Source: JAGNGI01 sp035448825
Lineage (GTDB): Bacteria; Fidelibacterota; UBA2242
DNA: 64,000 bases
Direction: 5' to 3'
NCBI GenBank assembly: GCA_035448825.1
Contig: DAOTJS010000005.1
Coordinates: 1-64,000 of the forward strand
The notes beneath the pieces were generated by a model that did no database searches, had not been told where the DNA came from, and worked only from the letters and a program-made list of their open reading frames with translations. This document shows positions 33,743 to 43,029 of this stretch, piece by piece. How positions within the stretch are numbered: position 1 is the first letter of the stretch; every line of letters starts with the position of its first letter. The position numbers and the translations under genes were made by a program.

Positions 33743-35329
33743 ATGAATGACAAATATTTGAAAATAAATCTCAAAAAATTTGTGCTAAGCATCTGCTTGC
33801 TTACCACCATCTTATTGGCACAATCAACTGATCGAGAAATCAATCTAAATTTCAATCAGATCGAAGGCCCATTAAATACTATGTTTAAGGAATGTATTGG
33901 TGCCGGCCGCGCTAATGAAGGCTTACGCGCCGATTGGCAGAAACAATTGGCTTATGTCAAGAAGGAATGTGATTTCAAGTATATTCGTATGCATGGATTA
34001 TTGACTGATGATATGGGAGTTTACCAAGAGGACCGAAACGGAAATCCGCAGTATAATTTTCAATACGTTGATGTCTTATACGATTATATTCTTGAAATCG
34101 GAATGAAACCTTTTGTGGAATTGGGATTTATGCCAAACGCTCTGGCAAGTGGCACAGAGACAATTTTCTGGTGGAAAGGAAATGTTACGCCGCCTAAGGA
34201 TTATAAAAAATGGGAGGAACTGATTCGCAATTTGGCAATTCATTTTACAGAACGTTATGGTGAGGATGAAGTAAAAACCTGGTATTTTGAGGTATGGAAC
34301 GAGCCAAATCTTTCACCGGGTTTCTGGACTGGAACTCAGGAAGATTATTTTAAATTGTATAAACATTCTGCCATTGCTATCGAGAGTGTGAATAATGAAT
34401 ATAAAGTCGGTGGACCTGCTACTGCCGGAGCCGCCTGGGAAGTGGAAATGATCGAGTTCTGTCAAAAGAATAACGTTCCTCTGGATTTTATCAGTACCCA
34501 CGCCTATGGTGTGGACCAGGGTTATCTTGATGAATTTGGCAATTCCGGTACTATCCTTGCCTCTGATCCAATGAGTCTGAGCAGAGATGTATTGAATTCT
34601 CGTAAAGAAATCGCCGGTTCTTCTAGGCCAAATCTGGAACTTCATTATACCGAATGGAATTCTTCTTACACACCGGCTGATCCGATTCATGACAGTTACC
34701 ATCAGGCTGCCTATATTCTCGACAAAATTAAAAAAGTTGGTGATGCTGCCAATTCAATGTCCTATTGGGTATTTACCGATATTTTTGAAGAAGCTGGTCC
34801 ACGTTTGACACCCTTTCACGGTGGTTTCGGATTAATTAATTATCAGGGTATTGCAAAACCCGCTTTTTACGCTTATAAGTTTATGAATCAACTCGGAACA
34901 ACAGAATTGAGTAACAGCGACTCCTGCTCCTGGGCAACCATTGATGCTAATGGAAATGTTCAAATTTTGCTATGGGATTTTACCTATACTCTACCTAAAG
35001 ATTCGGTTGATAATCAGGATTATTACATTCGTGATTTGCCGGCAAAATCAAAAGGCAAGGTGAAAATCACTATTTCAAACATTCCTGAGGGAAAGTATAT
35101 CGTAAAAGTCAACCAGGTGGGCTATCGGGTGAATGATCCCTATACAACCTATTATGATATGGGCAGACCTAATCAGCTGAACAAAGACCAGGTACGAAAA
35201 ATTAAAGAAGACAACAACGGTCGCCCAATCTCCAGTGAATATATTAAAATTAAAAAGGGAAAATCCTACTCTACAGAACTTGGAATTCGCGAAAATGATG
35301 TTTTTCTAATTACTATAGAAAAACAATAG
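33743..35329 (+). CDS. GH39 beta-xylosidase
   Basis: The start is set at ATG 33743, which has AGAAAGGA eight bases upstream; the open frame reaches back to 33695 without such a site. Signal peptide FVLSICLLTTILLAQ. TIM barrel with FKYIRMHGLLTDDMGVY, YFEVWNEPNLSPGFW (acid/base Glu187), STHAYGVDQGY and LHYTEWNSSY (nucleophile Glu304), plus a C-terminal beta-sandwich with NQVGYRVNDPYTTYYDMG. These are GH39 beta-xylosidase hallmarks (xylose release from xylo-oligosaccharides). Third and last gene of the hemicellulase run, followed by a family-2 repeat and RAYT2. Confidence 0.92.
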   Translation: MNDKYLKINLKKFVLSICLLTTILLAQSTDREINLNFNQIEGPLNTMFKECIGAGRANEGLRADWQKQLAYVKKECDFKYIRMHGLLTDDMGVYQEDRNGNPQYNFQYVDVLYDYILEIGMKPFVELGFMPNALASGTETIFWWKGNVTPPKDYKKWEELIRNLAIHFTERYGEDEVKTWYFEVWNEPNLSPGFWTGTQEDYFKLYKHSAIAIESVNNEYKVGGPATAGAAWEVEMIEFCQKNNVPLDFISTHAYGVDQGYLDEFGNSGTILASDPMSLSRDVLNSRKEIAGSSRPNLELHYTEWNSSYTPADPIHDSYHQAAYILDKIKKVGDAANSMSYWVFTDIFEEAGPRLTPFHGGFGLINYQGIAKPAFYAYKFMNQLGTTELSNSDSCSWATIDANGNVQILLWDFTYTLPKDSVDNQDYYIRDLPAKSKGKVKITISNIPEGKYIVKVNQVGYRVNDPYTTYYDMGRPNQLNKDQVRKIKEDNNGRPISSEYIKIKKGKSYSTELGIRENDVFLITIEKQ

Positions 35330-35353
35330 TATTGTAACTTAAAATTTTATTAT

Positions 35354-35424
35354 AACCTCTATCGTTTTTTAATTGAGAAATTGTATGTTAGGCACGATCT
35401 TTCGGAATGACCTTCTGAAGGATG
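35354..35424. repeat. Family-2 palindromic element, copy C (left arm decayed)
   Basis: The right half matches copy B (ggaatgaccttctgaagg at 35404-35421 and preceding attgagaaattgtatgttag). The left arm, expected near 35354, retains only aacct. It lies ~80 nt before the RAYT2 start. Confidence 0.7.
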
Positions 35425-35502
35425 ATATTACTTTTGTTAATAAGGATAACTTTAAATAATTTAAGAAGAATTAGTAATCAGTAAATTCGAAGAAGAAACG
35501 TA

Positions 35503-36138
35503 TTGGAAAAAGATTATAAGTATTATCACCTTTATAATCGCGGTTGTAATCGGGAATTGATATTTTTCAAAGACGACCATTATCGTCTCTTACTGAGAAA
35601 AATTAAGGAAAATTATCAGAGATTTTCCCTTAGGATAATTGCCTATTGTTTGATGCCCAATCATTATCACTTAATGGTGGGAGTGCCTGTGGCCGAACCT
35701 TCCGAAGGTTTAAATATGAGATTTACGCAAAACGGTAATTTATCTTACCAACTTACGGAAGGTTCGGTTGCGCTCTCCCGGTTTATGCAGAGAGTTTTCA
35801 ACGGCTATGTCCAGGCTGTTAATATTGATATGCACCGTAAAGGCACACTGTTTGAATCAAAATACAAATCCATTGTAATTGACAAGGAGGAATATTTATT
35901 ACAGTTGGTGCGTTATATTCATATTAATCCGGTGCTGGCTGGACTTTGTACAAATCCTGAAGATTGGGAATATTCAAATTGCAAGGAGTGGCTGGGGTTG
36001 AGAAAAGGAATATTGTTCGACTCCGAATTTTTTGGTACATATTTCCAAACAAATGAGCAGTACAGAGAATTTATTAATTCTTACAAAGAGGAAAAACTTA
36101 CCCAGAAGGAGATAAAAAGGTTTTGGATTGACTGGTGA
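35503..36138 (+). CDS. REP-associated tyrosine transposase RAYT2 (Y1 HUH) with in-frame palindrome
   Basis: 211 aa from TTG 35503, preceded by GAAGAAGAAA. Y1 transposase with CLMPNHYHLMVG (His54, His56) and LVRYIHINPVLAGL (Tyr138 catalytic). GTLFESKYKSIVID is the usual RAYT/IS200-like block. Residues ~64-89 (AEPSEGLNMRFTQNGNLSYQ and onward) correspond to a 75-nt family-2-like palindrome inserted between the HUH motif and the LSRFMQ helix; the frame is intact. It is unrelated in sequence detail to RAYT1 and is flanked by family-2 copies C and D, its probable substrates. Confidence 0.88.
   Translation: MEKDYKYYHLYNRGCNRELIFFKDDHYRLLLRKIKENYQRFSLRIIAYCLMPNHYHLMVGVPVAEPSEGLNMRFTQNGNLSYQLTEGSVALSRFMQRVFNGYVQAVNIDMHRKGTLFESKYKSIVIDKEEYLLQLVRYIHINPVLAGLCTNPEDWEYSNCKEWLGLRKGILFDSEFFGTYFQTNEQYREFINSYKEEKLTQKEIKRFWIDW
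35693..35767. repeat. Family-2-like palindrome inside the RAYT2 gene, copy E
   Basis: Inverted arms ccgaaccttccgaaggtt (35693-35710) and aacttacggaaggttcgg (35750-35767) match at 16 of 18 positions. Total length 75 nt = 25 codons exactly. The arm core aaccttccg is the same as in the intergenic copies. Confidence 0.82.
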
Positions 36139-36146
36139 TCTATTTA

Positions 36147-36215
36147 AATCCTTCAGAAAGTCTCAGATAGGTATATAAAAAGGTTGAGGTTAGCGACTCG
36201 ACTTTCTGAAGGTTT
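36147..36215. repeat. Family-2 palindromic element, copy D
   Basis: Arms ccttcagaaagtc (36150-36162) and complement (36200-36212), extended by an imperfect aa/tt pairing to 69 nt. It fills the gap between the RAYT2 stop and the argD stop and could also serve as a hairpin 3' end for the convergent transcripts. Confidence 0.87.
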
Positions 36216-36217
36216 GC

Positions 36218-37381
36218 TTACGATTCCAGCAGCGCTTTTCCAATGATCGCAACCGCTTTGTCAATCTGTTCCTTAGTGACGTTTATAGCAGGCATCAGGC
36301 GCAAAACAGTCTGGTGCGTGCAATTAATCAGCAGATTTTGGGCGCGGCACTTGTCAACGATTTCCGCCCCGGGCTTGGTCAGTTCAACGCCCAGCATAAG
36401 TCCGAGCCCACGAATTTCGCGGATTAATGGCGATTGGCTCTTCAGTTCTTCCAATTTTTGCCGGAAATAAGCGCCCATTTCAACGGCATTCTCAAGCAGG
36501 TTTTCCTCGTGAATAGCTTGAAAAACCGCGATTCCGGCGGCGCAAGCCAGCGGGCTGCCGCCGAAAGTTGAACCGTGACTACCAGGTTGTAAAATATTGC
36601 AATATTTGCGTGCCACGGCAAAAGCACCAATCGGCATGCCGCCGCCGAGTGATTTGGCGAGAGTCATAACATCCGGTTGGACATCGAAATGTTGGTAAGC
36701 AAACATTTTACCGGTGCGCCCGATACCGGTCTGAACTTCATCAATGATTAGCATAGCGTCAAACTGGTTGCAAAGTTCACGAGCCGTCTGGATGAATTCT
36801 CGAGTAACTGCGGTAATACCACCTTCGCCTTGAACGACTTCAAGCATAATAGCCGCCACGTTTTCGTTCATTAAACTTGCGAGCATGGCGCAATCATTGA
36901 TATCGCAATAGACAAAACCACCAAGCAGGGGATCAAAGCCTTTCTGGTATTCGCTCTGGCCGGTTGCGGTAACCGTAGCCAGCGTGCGTCCATGAAAGGA
37001 ATTATTCAGCGTAATGATCGTTTTCTTATTGGGGTTGCGTTTGCGCACTAACTTCAGCGCTCCTTCATTGGCTTCGGCGCCGCTATTGCCGAAGAAAACC
37101 TGTCCATCGAAACTGTCTTTAATGATTAGTTTAGCCAGTTCGCCGGCTTTCTCGTTATAATACACATTTGGCACGTGCATAATTTTGTCCAATTGTTCGT
37201 GCAGAGCCGCGACGACTTTTGGATGGCAATGGCCGATATTGCCGCTACCCCAGCCGGGGAAAAAGTCGAGGTACTCGTTACCTTCATCATCCCAGACCTG
37301 CATACCGCGTCCTTTTACCAATGTAATTGGGAAACGCTTGTAAGTCGGTAAAACGTAATTATCGAATTCTTTCCGATCCAT
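36218..37381 (-). CDS. argD: Acetylornithine aminotransferase
   Basis: A 387-aa class-III PLP aminotransferase, N-acetylglutamate semialdehyde to N-acetylornithine. PGWGSGNIGHCHPKVV, the SFHGRTLATVTATGQ block, IDEVQTGIGRTG and MTLAKSLGGGMPIGA (PLP Lys) are all present. Last gene of the arg operon; its start overlaps the argB end by 23 nt. It could also serve succinyldiaminopimelate transamination, as ArgD often does. Confidence 0.94.
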   Translation of the reverse strand: MDRKEFDNYVLPTYKRFPITLVKGRGMQVWDDEGNEYLDFFPGWGSGNIGHCHPKVVAALHEQLDKIMHVPNVYYNEKAGELAKLIIKDSFDGQVFFGNSGAEANEGALKLVRKRNPNKKTIITLNNSFHGRTLATVTATGQSEYQKGFDPLLGGFVYCDINDCAMLASLMNENVAAIMLEVVQGEGGITAVTREFIQTARELCNQFDAMLIIDEVQTGIGRTGKMFAYQHFDVQPDVMTLAKSLGGGMPIGAFAVARKYCNILQPGSHGSTFGGSPLACAAGIAVFQAIHEENLLENAVEMGAYFRQKLEELKSQSPLIREIRGLGLMLGVELTKPGAEIVDKCRAQNLLINCTHQTVLRLMPAINVTKEQIDKAVAIIGKALLES

Positions 37382-38252
37382 CTTTTAATATCTCCGTTCC
37401 TATTCCTTCTTTAGTGAAAATTTCAAGTAAGAGCGAGTGCTTGATGCGCCCATCTATAATGTGACCTTTGTTGACGCCGAACCGCAAAGCGTCGAGGCAG
37501 GAGTTGACTTTAGGGATCATACCGCCCTCGATGATGCCCTCGGCAATCAGTTTTTCAGCCTCTTTGCGATTAATGGTACTAATGACACTTTTCTCATCGC
37601 CGGGTATACGTAAAATGCCGGGGGTATCAGTTAAATAAACTAACTTGCGAGCTCCAATCGAAGCCGCGATTTCACCCGCTACGAGGTCGGCATTGACATT
37701 ATAGCTCTGGCCATCATCGCCTAAACCTATTGGCGCAATCACGGGAATTTTTCCAGTTTCTACAATACGATTAAGAAAATTAGCGTTAATGTAGCGCACC
37801 TGACCAACGAAACCCAGGTCTACCGATTGCCCGTTATTTTCGGTGAACATTTTATCAACGCGAATTAATCCATTATCGAGACCGGAAATACCAACTGCCT
37901 CGCCGTCCATCATATTTAGTAGGTTGACAATTTGAGCATTGATTTTATGGGCGAGAACATTTTCGACGATTTCCATAGTTTTACGGTCAGTGACGCGCAG
38001 TCCATTAACGAATTGTGGCTTGACTCCACGATTATTCATTGCTTCGCTAATGGCTTTGCCACCGCCATGAATAATTACCGGCAACCAGCCGACATATTTC
38101 ATAAAGACAATGTCCTGCAAAACGGATTTCATCGCGTTTTCACTATCCATAATACTGCCGCCGAATTTGATAACGATTTTTTTGCCGTGAAATGCCTTGA
38201 TGAAAGGCAGTGCTTCTATCAAAACAGCGGCTTTGTCAATGATTTTTTGCAT
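37359..38252 (-). CDS. argB: Acetylglutamate kinase
   Basis: A 297-aa amino-acid-kinase-family enzyme. IVIKFGGSIMDSENAM, VIIHGGGKAISEAM and GLGDDGQSYNVNADLVAGEIA are the ATP and N-acetylglutamate sites. The N-terminal helix (QKIIDKAAVLIEALPFIKAF) is of the type seen in arginine-inhibited hexameric kinases, so feedback inhibition is likely. Eight nt separate it from argJ. Confidence 0.96.
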   Translation of the reverse strand: MQKIIDKAAVLIEALPFIKAFHGKKIVIKFGGSIMDSENAMKSVLQDIVFMKYVGWLPVIIHGGGKAISEAMNNRGVKPQFVNGLRVTDRKTMEIVENVLAHKINAQIVNLLNMMDGEAVGISGLDNGLIRVDKMFTENNGQSVDLGFVGQVRYINANFLNRIVETGKIPVIAPIGLGDDGQSYNVNADLVAGEIAASIGARKLVYLTDTPGILRIPGDEKSVISTINRKEAEKLIAEGIIEGGMIPKVNSCLDALRFGVNKGHIIDGRIKHSLLLEIFTKEGIGTEILKDGSERIR

Positions 38253-38260
38253 AGAATCCT

Positions 38261-39469
38261 CTAAGTATGATATTGAGCGTTAATTTTGATATAGTCGTAG
38301 GAAAGGTCGGTAGTGTAAACTACAGCGCCGGCTTTTCCGAGGTTACAATCGAGTACAATATCCAGCTCGACCGGCGTCATCATACATTGAATTTCAGTTT
38401 TGTTCAAACCAAGCGGTTCACCCTGCCGATAGAGGTAAACTCCATTGATGCGCAAATCAGCAACGGCCGGATCAAAATGGGCAAATACCATTCCCGCCGC
38501 GGAGAGAATTCGACCCCAATTTGGGTCACATCCGAAGAGAGCGGCTTTGACCAGCATGGAATTGGCGATGCCGAAGGCCATTTTTTTAGCGTCGTCGAAA
38601 CTAGCGGCGCCATTGACCGTCACCGTCACGAACTTGGTGGCGCCTTCGCCGTCTCGGACAATGGACTTGGCCATTTCGGTCATTAGTATCAGGAGAGCAT
38701 TTTCAAAAATTTCAGCGGCCGGCGAACCGGCGGTAATTGTCTGATTACCTGCTAAACCGTTTGCCATAATCAAGGCGGTATCGTTGGTGCTGGTATGACC
38801 GTCAACAGTGATCATATTGTAAGTTTTTGCGACCGCTGTGGCGAAAGTCTTTTCCAGAAAATCATGGTCAATGTCGGCGTCAGTAGTGACGAAAGCCAGA
38901 GTCGTTGCCATATTAGGCTGAATCATACCGGAACCTTTGGTGATGCCGCAGAGCTTGATTTCTGCGCCATTGACTTTGAATTTTAAGCCGAAAGATTTTT
39001 CGACGGTATCGGTTGTCAATATCGCTTCGGCGCAGGCGGTACCGCCTTCCACACTAAGGCGCGGTACGAGGTGGGCAATACCATTCAGCATTTTTTCCAT
39101 ATCCAGGCGATGGCCAATTACGCCAGTGCTGGAAGCCAGAATCAATTCCTCCGGAATATTAAGCTGGGCGGCCAGCAAACTCAGAGTTTCGTGTACATCG
39201 TTCAAACCCTGCTGACCGGTACCAGCATTGGCATTACCGGAATTGATGATCAAAGCCTGCAGGCGATTACCGGATTTGCGTAAATTTTCCATAGCGACGA
39301 TAAGCGGCGCGGCTTTGACGGCATTGGTGGTGAATTTAGCTGAACATTTAGCCGGCACGTCGCTTTTGATGATGCACAGGTCTTGGCGTTTGCGCTTGAA
39401 GCCGGCATGCATTGCCGCACCGGTAAAACCTTTTGGGTCGGTGATTTTAGAATTGTCGTAAAAATTCAT
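38261..39469 (-). CDS. argJ: Glutamate N-acetyltransferase / ornithine acetyltransferase
   Basis: 402 aa. ArgJ recycles the acetyl group from acetylornithine to glutamate. The self-processing site ITKGSGMIQPNMATTLAF is visible, with the Thr after NMA as nucleophile at about residue 188, giving alpha and beta chains. GCDPNWGRILSAAGM near the C-terminus is also conserved. Its presence explains the lack of argE and argA genes in the operon (cyclic pathway). Confidence 0.96.
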   Translation of the reverse strand: MNFYDNSKITDPKGFTGAAMHAGFKRKRQDLCIIKSDVPAKCSAKFTTNAVKAAPLIVAMENLRKSGNRLQALIINSGNANAGTGQQGLNDVHETLSLLAAQLNIPEELILASSTGVIGHRLDMEKMLNGIAHLVPRLSVEGGTACAEAILTTDTVEKSFGLKFKVNGAEIKLCGITKGSGMIQPNMATTLAFVTTDADIDHDFLEKTFATAVAKTYNMITVDGHTSTNDTALIMANGLAGNQTITAGSPAAEIFENALLILMTEMAKSIVRDGEGATKFVTVTVNGAASFDDAKKMAFGIANSMLVKAALFGCDPNWGRILSAAGMVFAHFDPAVADLRINGVYLYRQGEPLGLNKTEIQCMMTPVELDIVLDCNLGKAGAVVYTTDLSYDYIKINAQYHT

Positions 39470-39481
39470 ATTATTCCATCC

Positions 39482-40516
39482 TTATAATAATCCGGTTGTT
39501 TCAGGATAACCGAGCATGATGTTCAAATTCTGGACTGCCTGCCCGGAAGCGCCTTTAATTAAATTGTCAATTGCGCTTAGCAGAATCAAGTGGTCGCCGA
39601 TAACTTTCAAGCCAATATCGCAAAAATTGCTATTGGCGACGTTTTTTAATTGCGGAATCTGGTTATTCGGCAAAATGCGCACGAAGGGTTCCTCTCGATA
39701 GTCCTTTTGATATAAAGTCAATAATTCGGTTTGAGGAATTGGCCGCCGCAATTTGGCGTAAATCGTGCTAAAAATACCGCGTGTCAAAGGTACAAGATGA
39801 GGCACGAAGATTATATCAACTGCCGAATCGGCCATTTTGCTCAATTCCTGTTCGATTTCCGGCTCATGTTGATGCGAGGCGACTTTATAGGCGGTCAGGT
39901 TCTCGTTACATTCGGGGAAGTGATAAGCCGGTTTGGGAGCACGTCCAGCGCCGGAAACTCCGGTTTTGCTATCAACGAAAATTGCCGTGGTTTCGATTAA
40001 TCCGGCTTGTAAAACCGGCTTCAAAGCCAGTTCTATTCCAGTGGGAAAACAGCCGGGATTGGCGATGGTTTTAGCTGTCTTGATCTTAGCGCGGTTAAAT
40101 TCCGGCAGACCATAGACAAAGTCCGGCAAATGCTTACGGTCAGCGTGGGCAACGCCATAAGTATTTTGGTAAAGTTCCGCCGAGTTAAGGCGATAGTCGG
40201 CACTAAGATCAATCAATAATTTTTCACTTCCCATAAAATCCGGGACGTAGGTCATACTAACCGTATGCGGCAAACAAAAGAAAATTACATCGCTTTCGCG
40301 TTTGATTTCCGGAACGTCAATCGCAGTACAGGTTAAATCGCATAGTCCTTTTAGTGCCGGAAAAATGTCCGAAAGACACAAACCGACTTCTTCAGCGATT
40401 ACTGCCAGACGGCTGATCGTTACGTACGGATGGTGTAGCAGAATTTTTACTAGTTCGAAACCGGCGTAGCCAGTAGCGCCGACTACAGATACACGAATTT
40501 TAGCATTTTTTTTCAT
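39482..40516 (-). CDS. argC: N-acetyl-gamma-glutamyl-phosphate reductase
   Basis: About 344 aa. RVSVVGATGYAGFELVKIL is the NADP-binding loop, ANPGCFPTGIELAL holds the catalytic Cys, and HQHEPEIEQEL carries the active-site His. The start is placed at 40516 (GAGGGA four to five bases upstream); an alternative ATG at 40528 adds four residues. Either start lies inside the 3' end of argH, so translation is coupled. Product sequence and order argG-H-C-J-B-D are typical for FCB relatives. Confidence 0.95.
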   Translation of the reverse strand: MKKNAKIRVSVVGATGYAGFELVKILLHHPYVTISRLAVIAEEVGLCLSDIFPALKGLCDLTCTAIDVPEIKRESDVIFFCLPHTVSMTYVPDFMGSEKLLIDLSADYRLNSAELYQNTYGVAHADRKHLPDFVYGLPEFNRAKIKTAKTIANPGCFPTGIELALKPVLQAGLIETTAIFVDSKTGVSGAGRAPKPAYHFPECNENLTAYKVASHQHEPEIEQELSKMADSAVDIIFVPHLVPLTRGIFSTIYAKLRRPIPQTELLTLYQKDYREEPFVRILPNNQIPQLKNVANSNFCDIGLKVIGDHLILLSAIDNLIKGASGQAVQNLNIMLGYPETTGLL

Positions 40517-41699
40517 TTTTTCCCTCATATTCCTGACTGATTTGACGATAAGCTTCGCGGAAAGGCACGCCGTTTTTTACTAATTGATAGACTTTCTCGG
40601 TAGCAAATAATTCAGAAGTCATAGCTTGCCGACAGTTTTTACGGTTGACCGCTAAATTTTCAAATAAAACCGTGGTAATTTGAACCGATGCCAGGGTTGT
40701 TTTAAAGGCTCGGATAATGGCTTCTTTGGTCAATTGCAGGTCGCGATGATAGCCGGAAATTAAGTTTACCGGGGTATTGCGAACCTGCATTTCATAGGCG
40801 AAAACCTCATAATATTTGGCGCGCAATAATTCCAGCACGTCCGGATTTTTCTTGTGCGGCATAATGGATGAGCCGGTGAGAAATTCCTCCGGAAGGGTGA
40901 AATAATTAAACTCCGGCATTGTAAATACAATGAGATCGGAGGCAACTTTGTTTAAATCATACATAATTTGTGACATTACGCTGAGAGCAAAACCTTCGAA
41001 TTTGCCGCGACTATTTTGAGCGTAAATCGGATTTTCTTGAATGCGAGCGAAATGTAACTCTGTGGTCGTCATCTGGCGATCGAGAGCCAGCGGAACGCCA
41101 TAGCCAGCGCCGGTGCCAAGTGGATTTTGATCAATCAATTTCGTAGCACAGGCTAGCAAATCAAGGTCATCCGTGAGGGCATCTCGCAGAGCGCCAGCCC
41201 ACATTGCGACGCTGGATGGCATAGCTTTGCGCGTGTGCGTAAAACCGGGAATCGCAATCTCGCCGTATTTTTGGATAAATGCGGCGATAGTTGAGATCGT
41301 AGTTTGAACGGCGGATGAAATCTCATTTAATTTAGTTTTGCAGTAAAGACGCAAAGCCGTTAAGACCTGATCATTGCGACTGCGACCGGTATGGATTTTT
41401 TCACCGGCAACGCCGATTTTCTGGGTCAGGAAATTTTCGATAGCTGTGTGGCAATCTTCATCTTCGGGGCGAATAACAAATTGACCTTTGGCATGTAAAT
41501 CGAGGATTTGATCAATTCCGGTGAGTAAATCTGCTGTTTCAGAGTCCGAAAGAATGCCGATTTTGTTCAGCATGCGAGCGTGAGCTCTGGAAGCCTGGCA
41601 GTCGAACGGTACAAGTTCCTGATCGAGTAGATAGTCGTTGCCGACGGTGAATTTTTCGACAGCGGCGTTGAGATCATATTTTTTTTGCCAAAGTTTCAT
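40500..41699 (-). CDS. argH: Argininosuccinate lyase (short C-terminus)
   Basis: A 399-aa fumarase/aspartase-superfamily lyase releasing arginine and fumarate. The signature TGSSIMPHKKNPDVLELLRAK is present in full (first part TGSSIMPHKKNPDV), with HTGRSRNDQVLTALRLY and GFTHTRKAMPSS upstream. The usual enzyme is ~440-465 residues; this one stops soon after NGVPFREAYRQI, where others continue for ~40 more residues. The stop lies inside the argC start region, so the shortening may be fixed by the overlap. Active-site residues are intact, so function is still expected. Confidence 0.93.
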   Translation of the reverse strand: MKLWQKKYDLNAAVEKFTVGNDYLLDQELVPFDCQASRAHARMLNKIGILSDSETADLLTGIDQILDLHAKGQFVIRPEDEDCHTAIENFLTQKIGVAGEKIHTGRSRNDQVLTALRLYCKTKLNEISSAVQTTISTIAAFIQKYGEIAIPGFTHTRKAMPSSVAMWAGALRDALTDDLDLLACATKLIDQNPLGTGAGYGVPLALDRQMTTTELHFARIQENPIYAQNSRGKFEGFALSVMSQIMYDLNKVASDLIVFTMPEFNYFTLPEEFLTGSSIMPHKKNPDVLELLRAKYYEVFAYEMQVRNTPVNLISGYHRDLQLTKEAIIRAFKTTLASVQITTVLFENLAVNRKNCRQAMTSELFATEKVYQLVKNGVPFREAYRQISQEYEGKNEKKC

Positions 41700-41702
41700 A
41701 GG

Positions 41703-42953
41703 CTAATCCTTGATGCGCCAGTTGTAGGGTTTTTTCTTTTTGAGGACGATTTTATGAGCTTTCAAACGGAGAGCATTGACGCGAATAAAGCCCAGACTGT
41801 CATTAGCATTGAAACCGCCTTCGATGTCCATACTCGATAAAGCCTGATTGTATAACGAAATTGGCGAACGACGTCCGATGGGAATGACATTGCCTTTGTA
41901 GATGGCGACCGTGACCGAGCCGTCAATCTTTTCCTGACTTTTCTCGAAAGCACTCATTAAAAAATCCATTTCAGGCGAAAACCAGAAGCCGTTGTAGATT
42001 AATTCGGCGAATTTTGGCGAAAGCATATCCCGCAGATGCATCACTTCCTTATCCATAGCAATACCTTCCAGGTCGCGGTGCGCCGCCCACAGAATCGTAG
42101 CGCCGGGAGTTTCATAGACGCCGCGCGATTTGATGCCGACGAAGCGGTTCTCGACCATATCAACTCGTCCGACGCCATTCTGACTGCCAATTTCATTAAG
42201 ATAACAAAAAAGTTCTAAAGAATCTTCTTTGACGATACCATCGCTGAGATTTGTAACTTTAATCGGATAACCGTCTTTGAATTCTATTTCCAAAATCGTC
42301 TCTTTATCCGGCGCAACTTGCGGCGAGACGGTTCGGCTGAAGACATTTTCCGGCGGTCGGAAAGCCGGGTCTTCAAGAACACCGGCTTCGTGGCTAATGT
42401 GCATCAGATTTTCGTCTTCGCTGTAAGATTTGGCTAAAGAAGCCTTGACGGGAATGTTCCACTTTTCCGCATATCTAATCAAGTCACTGCGGCCTTTGAA
42501 TTCGGCGAGAAACCCCGGGTCTTTCCAGGGCGAAATCACAATTGCATCGGTATCAAGGGCATAATAAGCAAATTCAAAGCGAACCTGGTCATTGCCTTTG
42601 CCGGTTGCGCCGTGAGCGTAGTAATGGGTTTTTTCTATCTGGGCGATCTCGACTTGCCTCTGAGCAATTAAAGGACGTGCCAGAGACGTGCCTAACAAAT
42701 AACGTCCTTCGTAGATGGCATTACCGCGCAAAGCTGCGAAAATATAGTCGTTCACAAATTCGCGGCGCAGGTCTTCGATATAGACTTTCGAAGCGCCAGT
42801 TTTGAGGGCTTTTTGCTCGACGGCGGCAAAATCTTCCCGCTGGCCGACATTGGCGACATAGCAAATTACCTCATAGCCTTTATTGACGAGCCACCTGAGG
42901 ATTACCGAGGTATCCAGACCTCCACTATAGGCTAATATTACTTTTTTGGGCAT
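41703..42953 (-). CDS. argG: Argininosuccinate synthase
   Basis: A 416-aa ATP-dependent ligase joining citrulline and aspartate. The N-terminal ATP loop ILAYSGGLDTSVILRWL, YAHGATGKGNDQVRFE and VGRVDMVENRFVGIKSRG are diagnostic. First biosynthetic gene after argR; 76 nt separate them. Confidence 0.97.
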   Translation of the reverse strand: MPKKVILAYSGGLDTSVILRWLVNKGYEVICYVANVGQREDFAAVEQKALKTGASKVYIEDLRREFVNDYIFAALRGNAIYEGRYLLGTSLARPLIAQRQVEIAQIEKTHYYAHGATGKGNDQVRFEFAYYALDTDAIVISPWKDPGFLAEFKGRSDLIRYAEKWNIPVKASLAKSYSEDENLMHISHEAGVLEDPAFRPPENVFSRTVSPQVAPDKETILEIEFKDGYPIKVTNLSDGIVKEDSLELFCYLNEIGSQNGVGRVDMVENRFVGIKSRGVYETPGATILWAAHRDLEGIAMDKEVMHLRDMLSPKFAELIYNGFWFSPEMDFLMSAFEKSQEKIDGSVTVAIYKGNVIPIGRRSPISLYNQALSSMDIEGGFNANDSLGFIRVNALRLKAHKIVLKKKKPYNWRIKD

Positions 42954-43029
42954 TGATTAATTCCTTTTATAATAGTTAATTCTACCGGATAGATATATTA
43001 GTTAAGGTTAACTTTATGAAAATCCCGGC

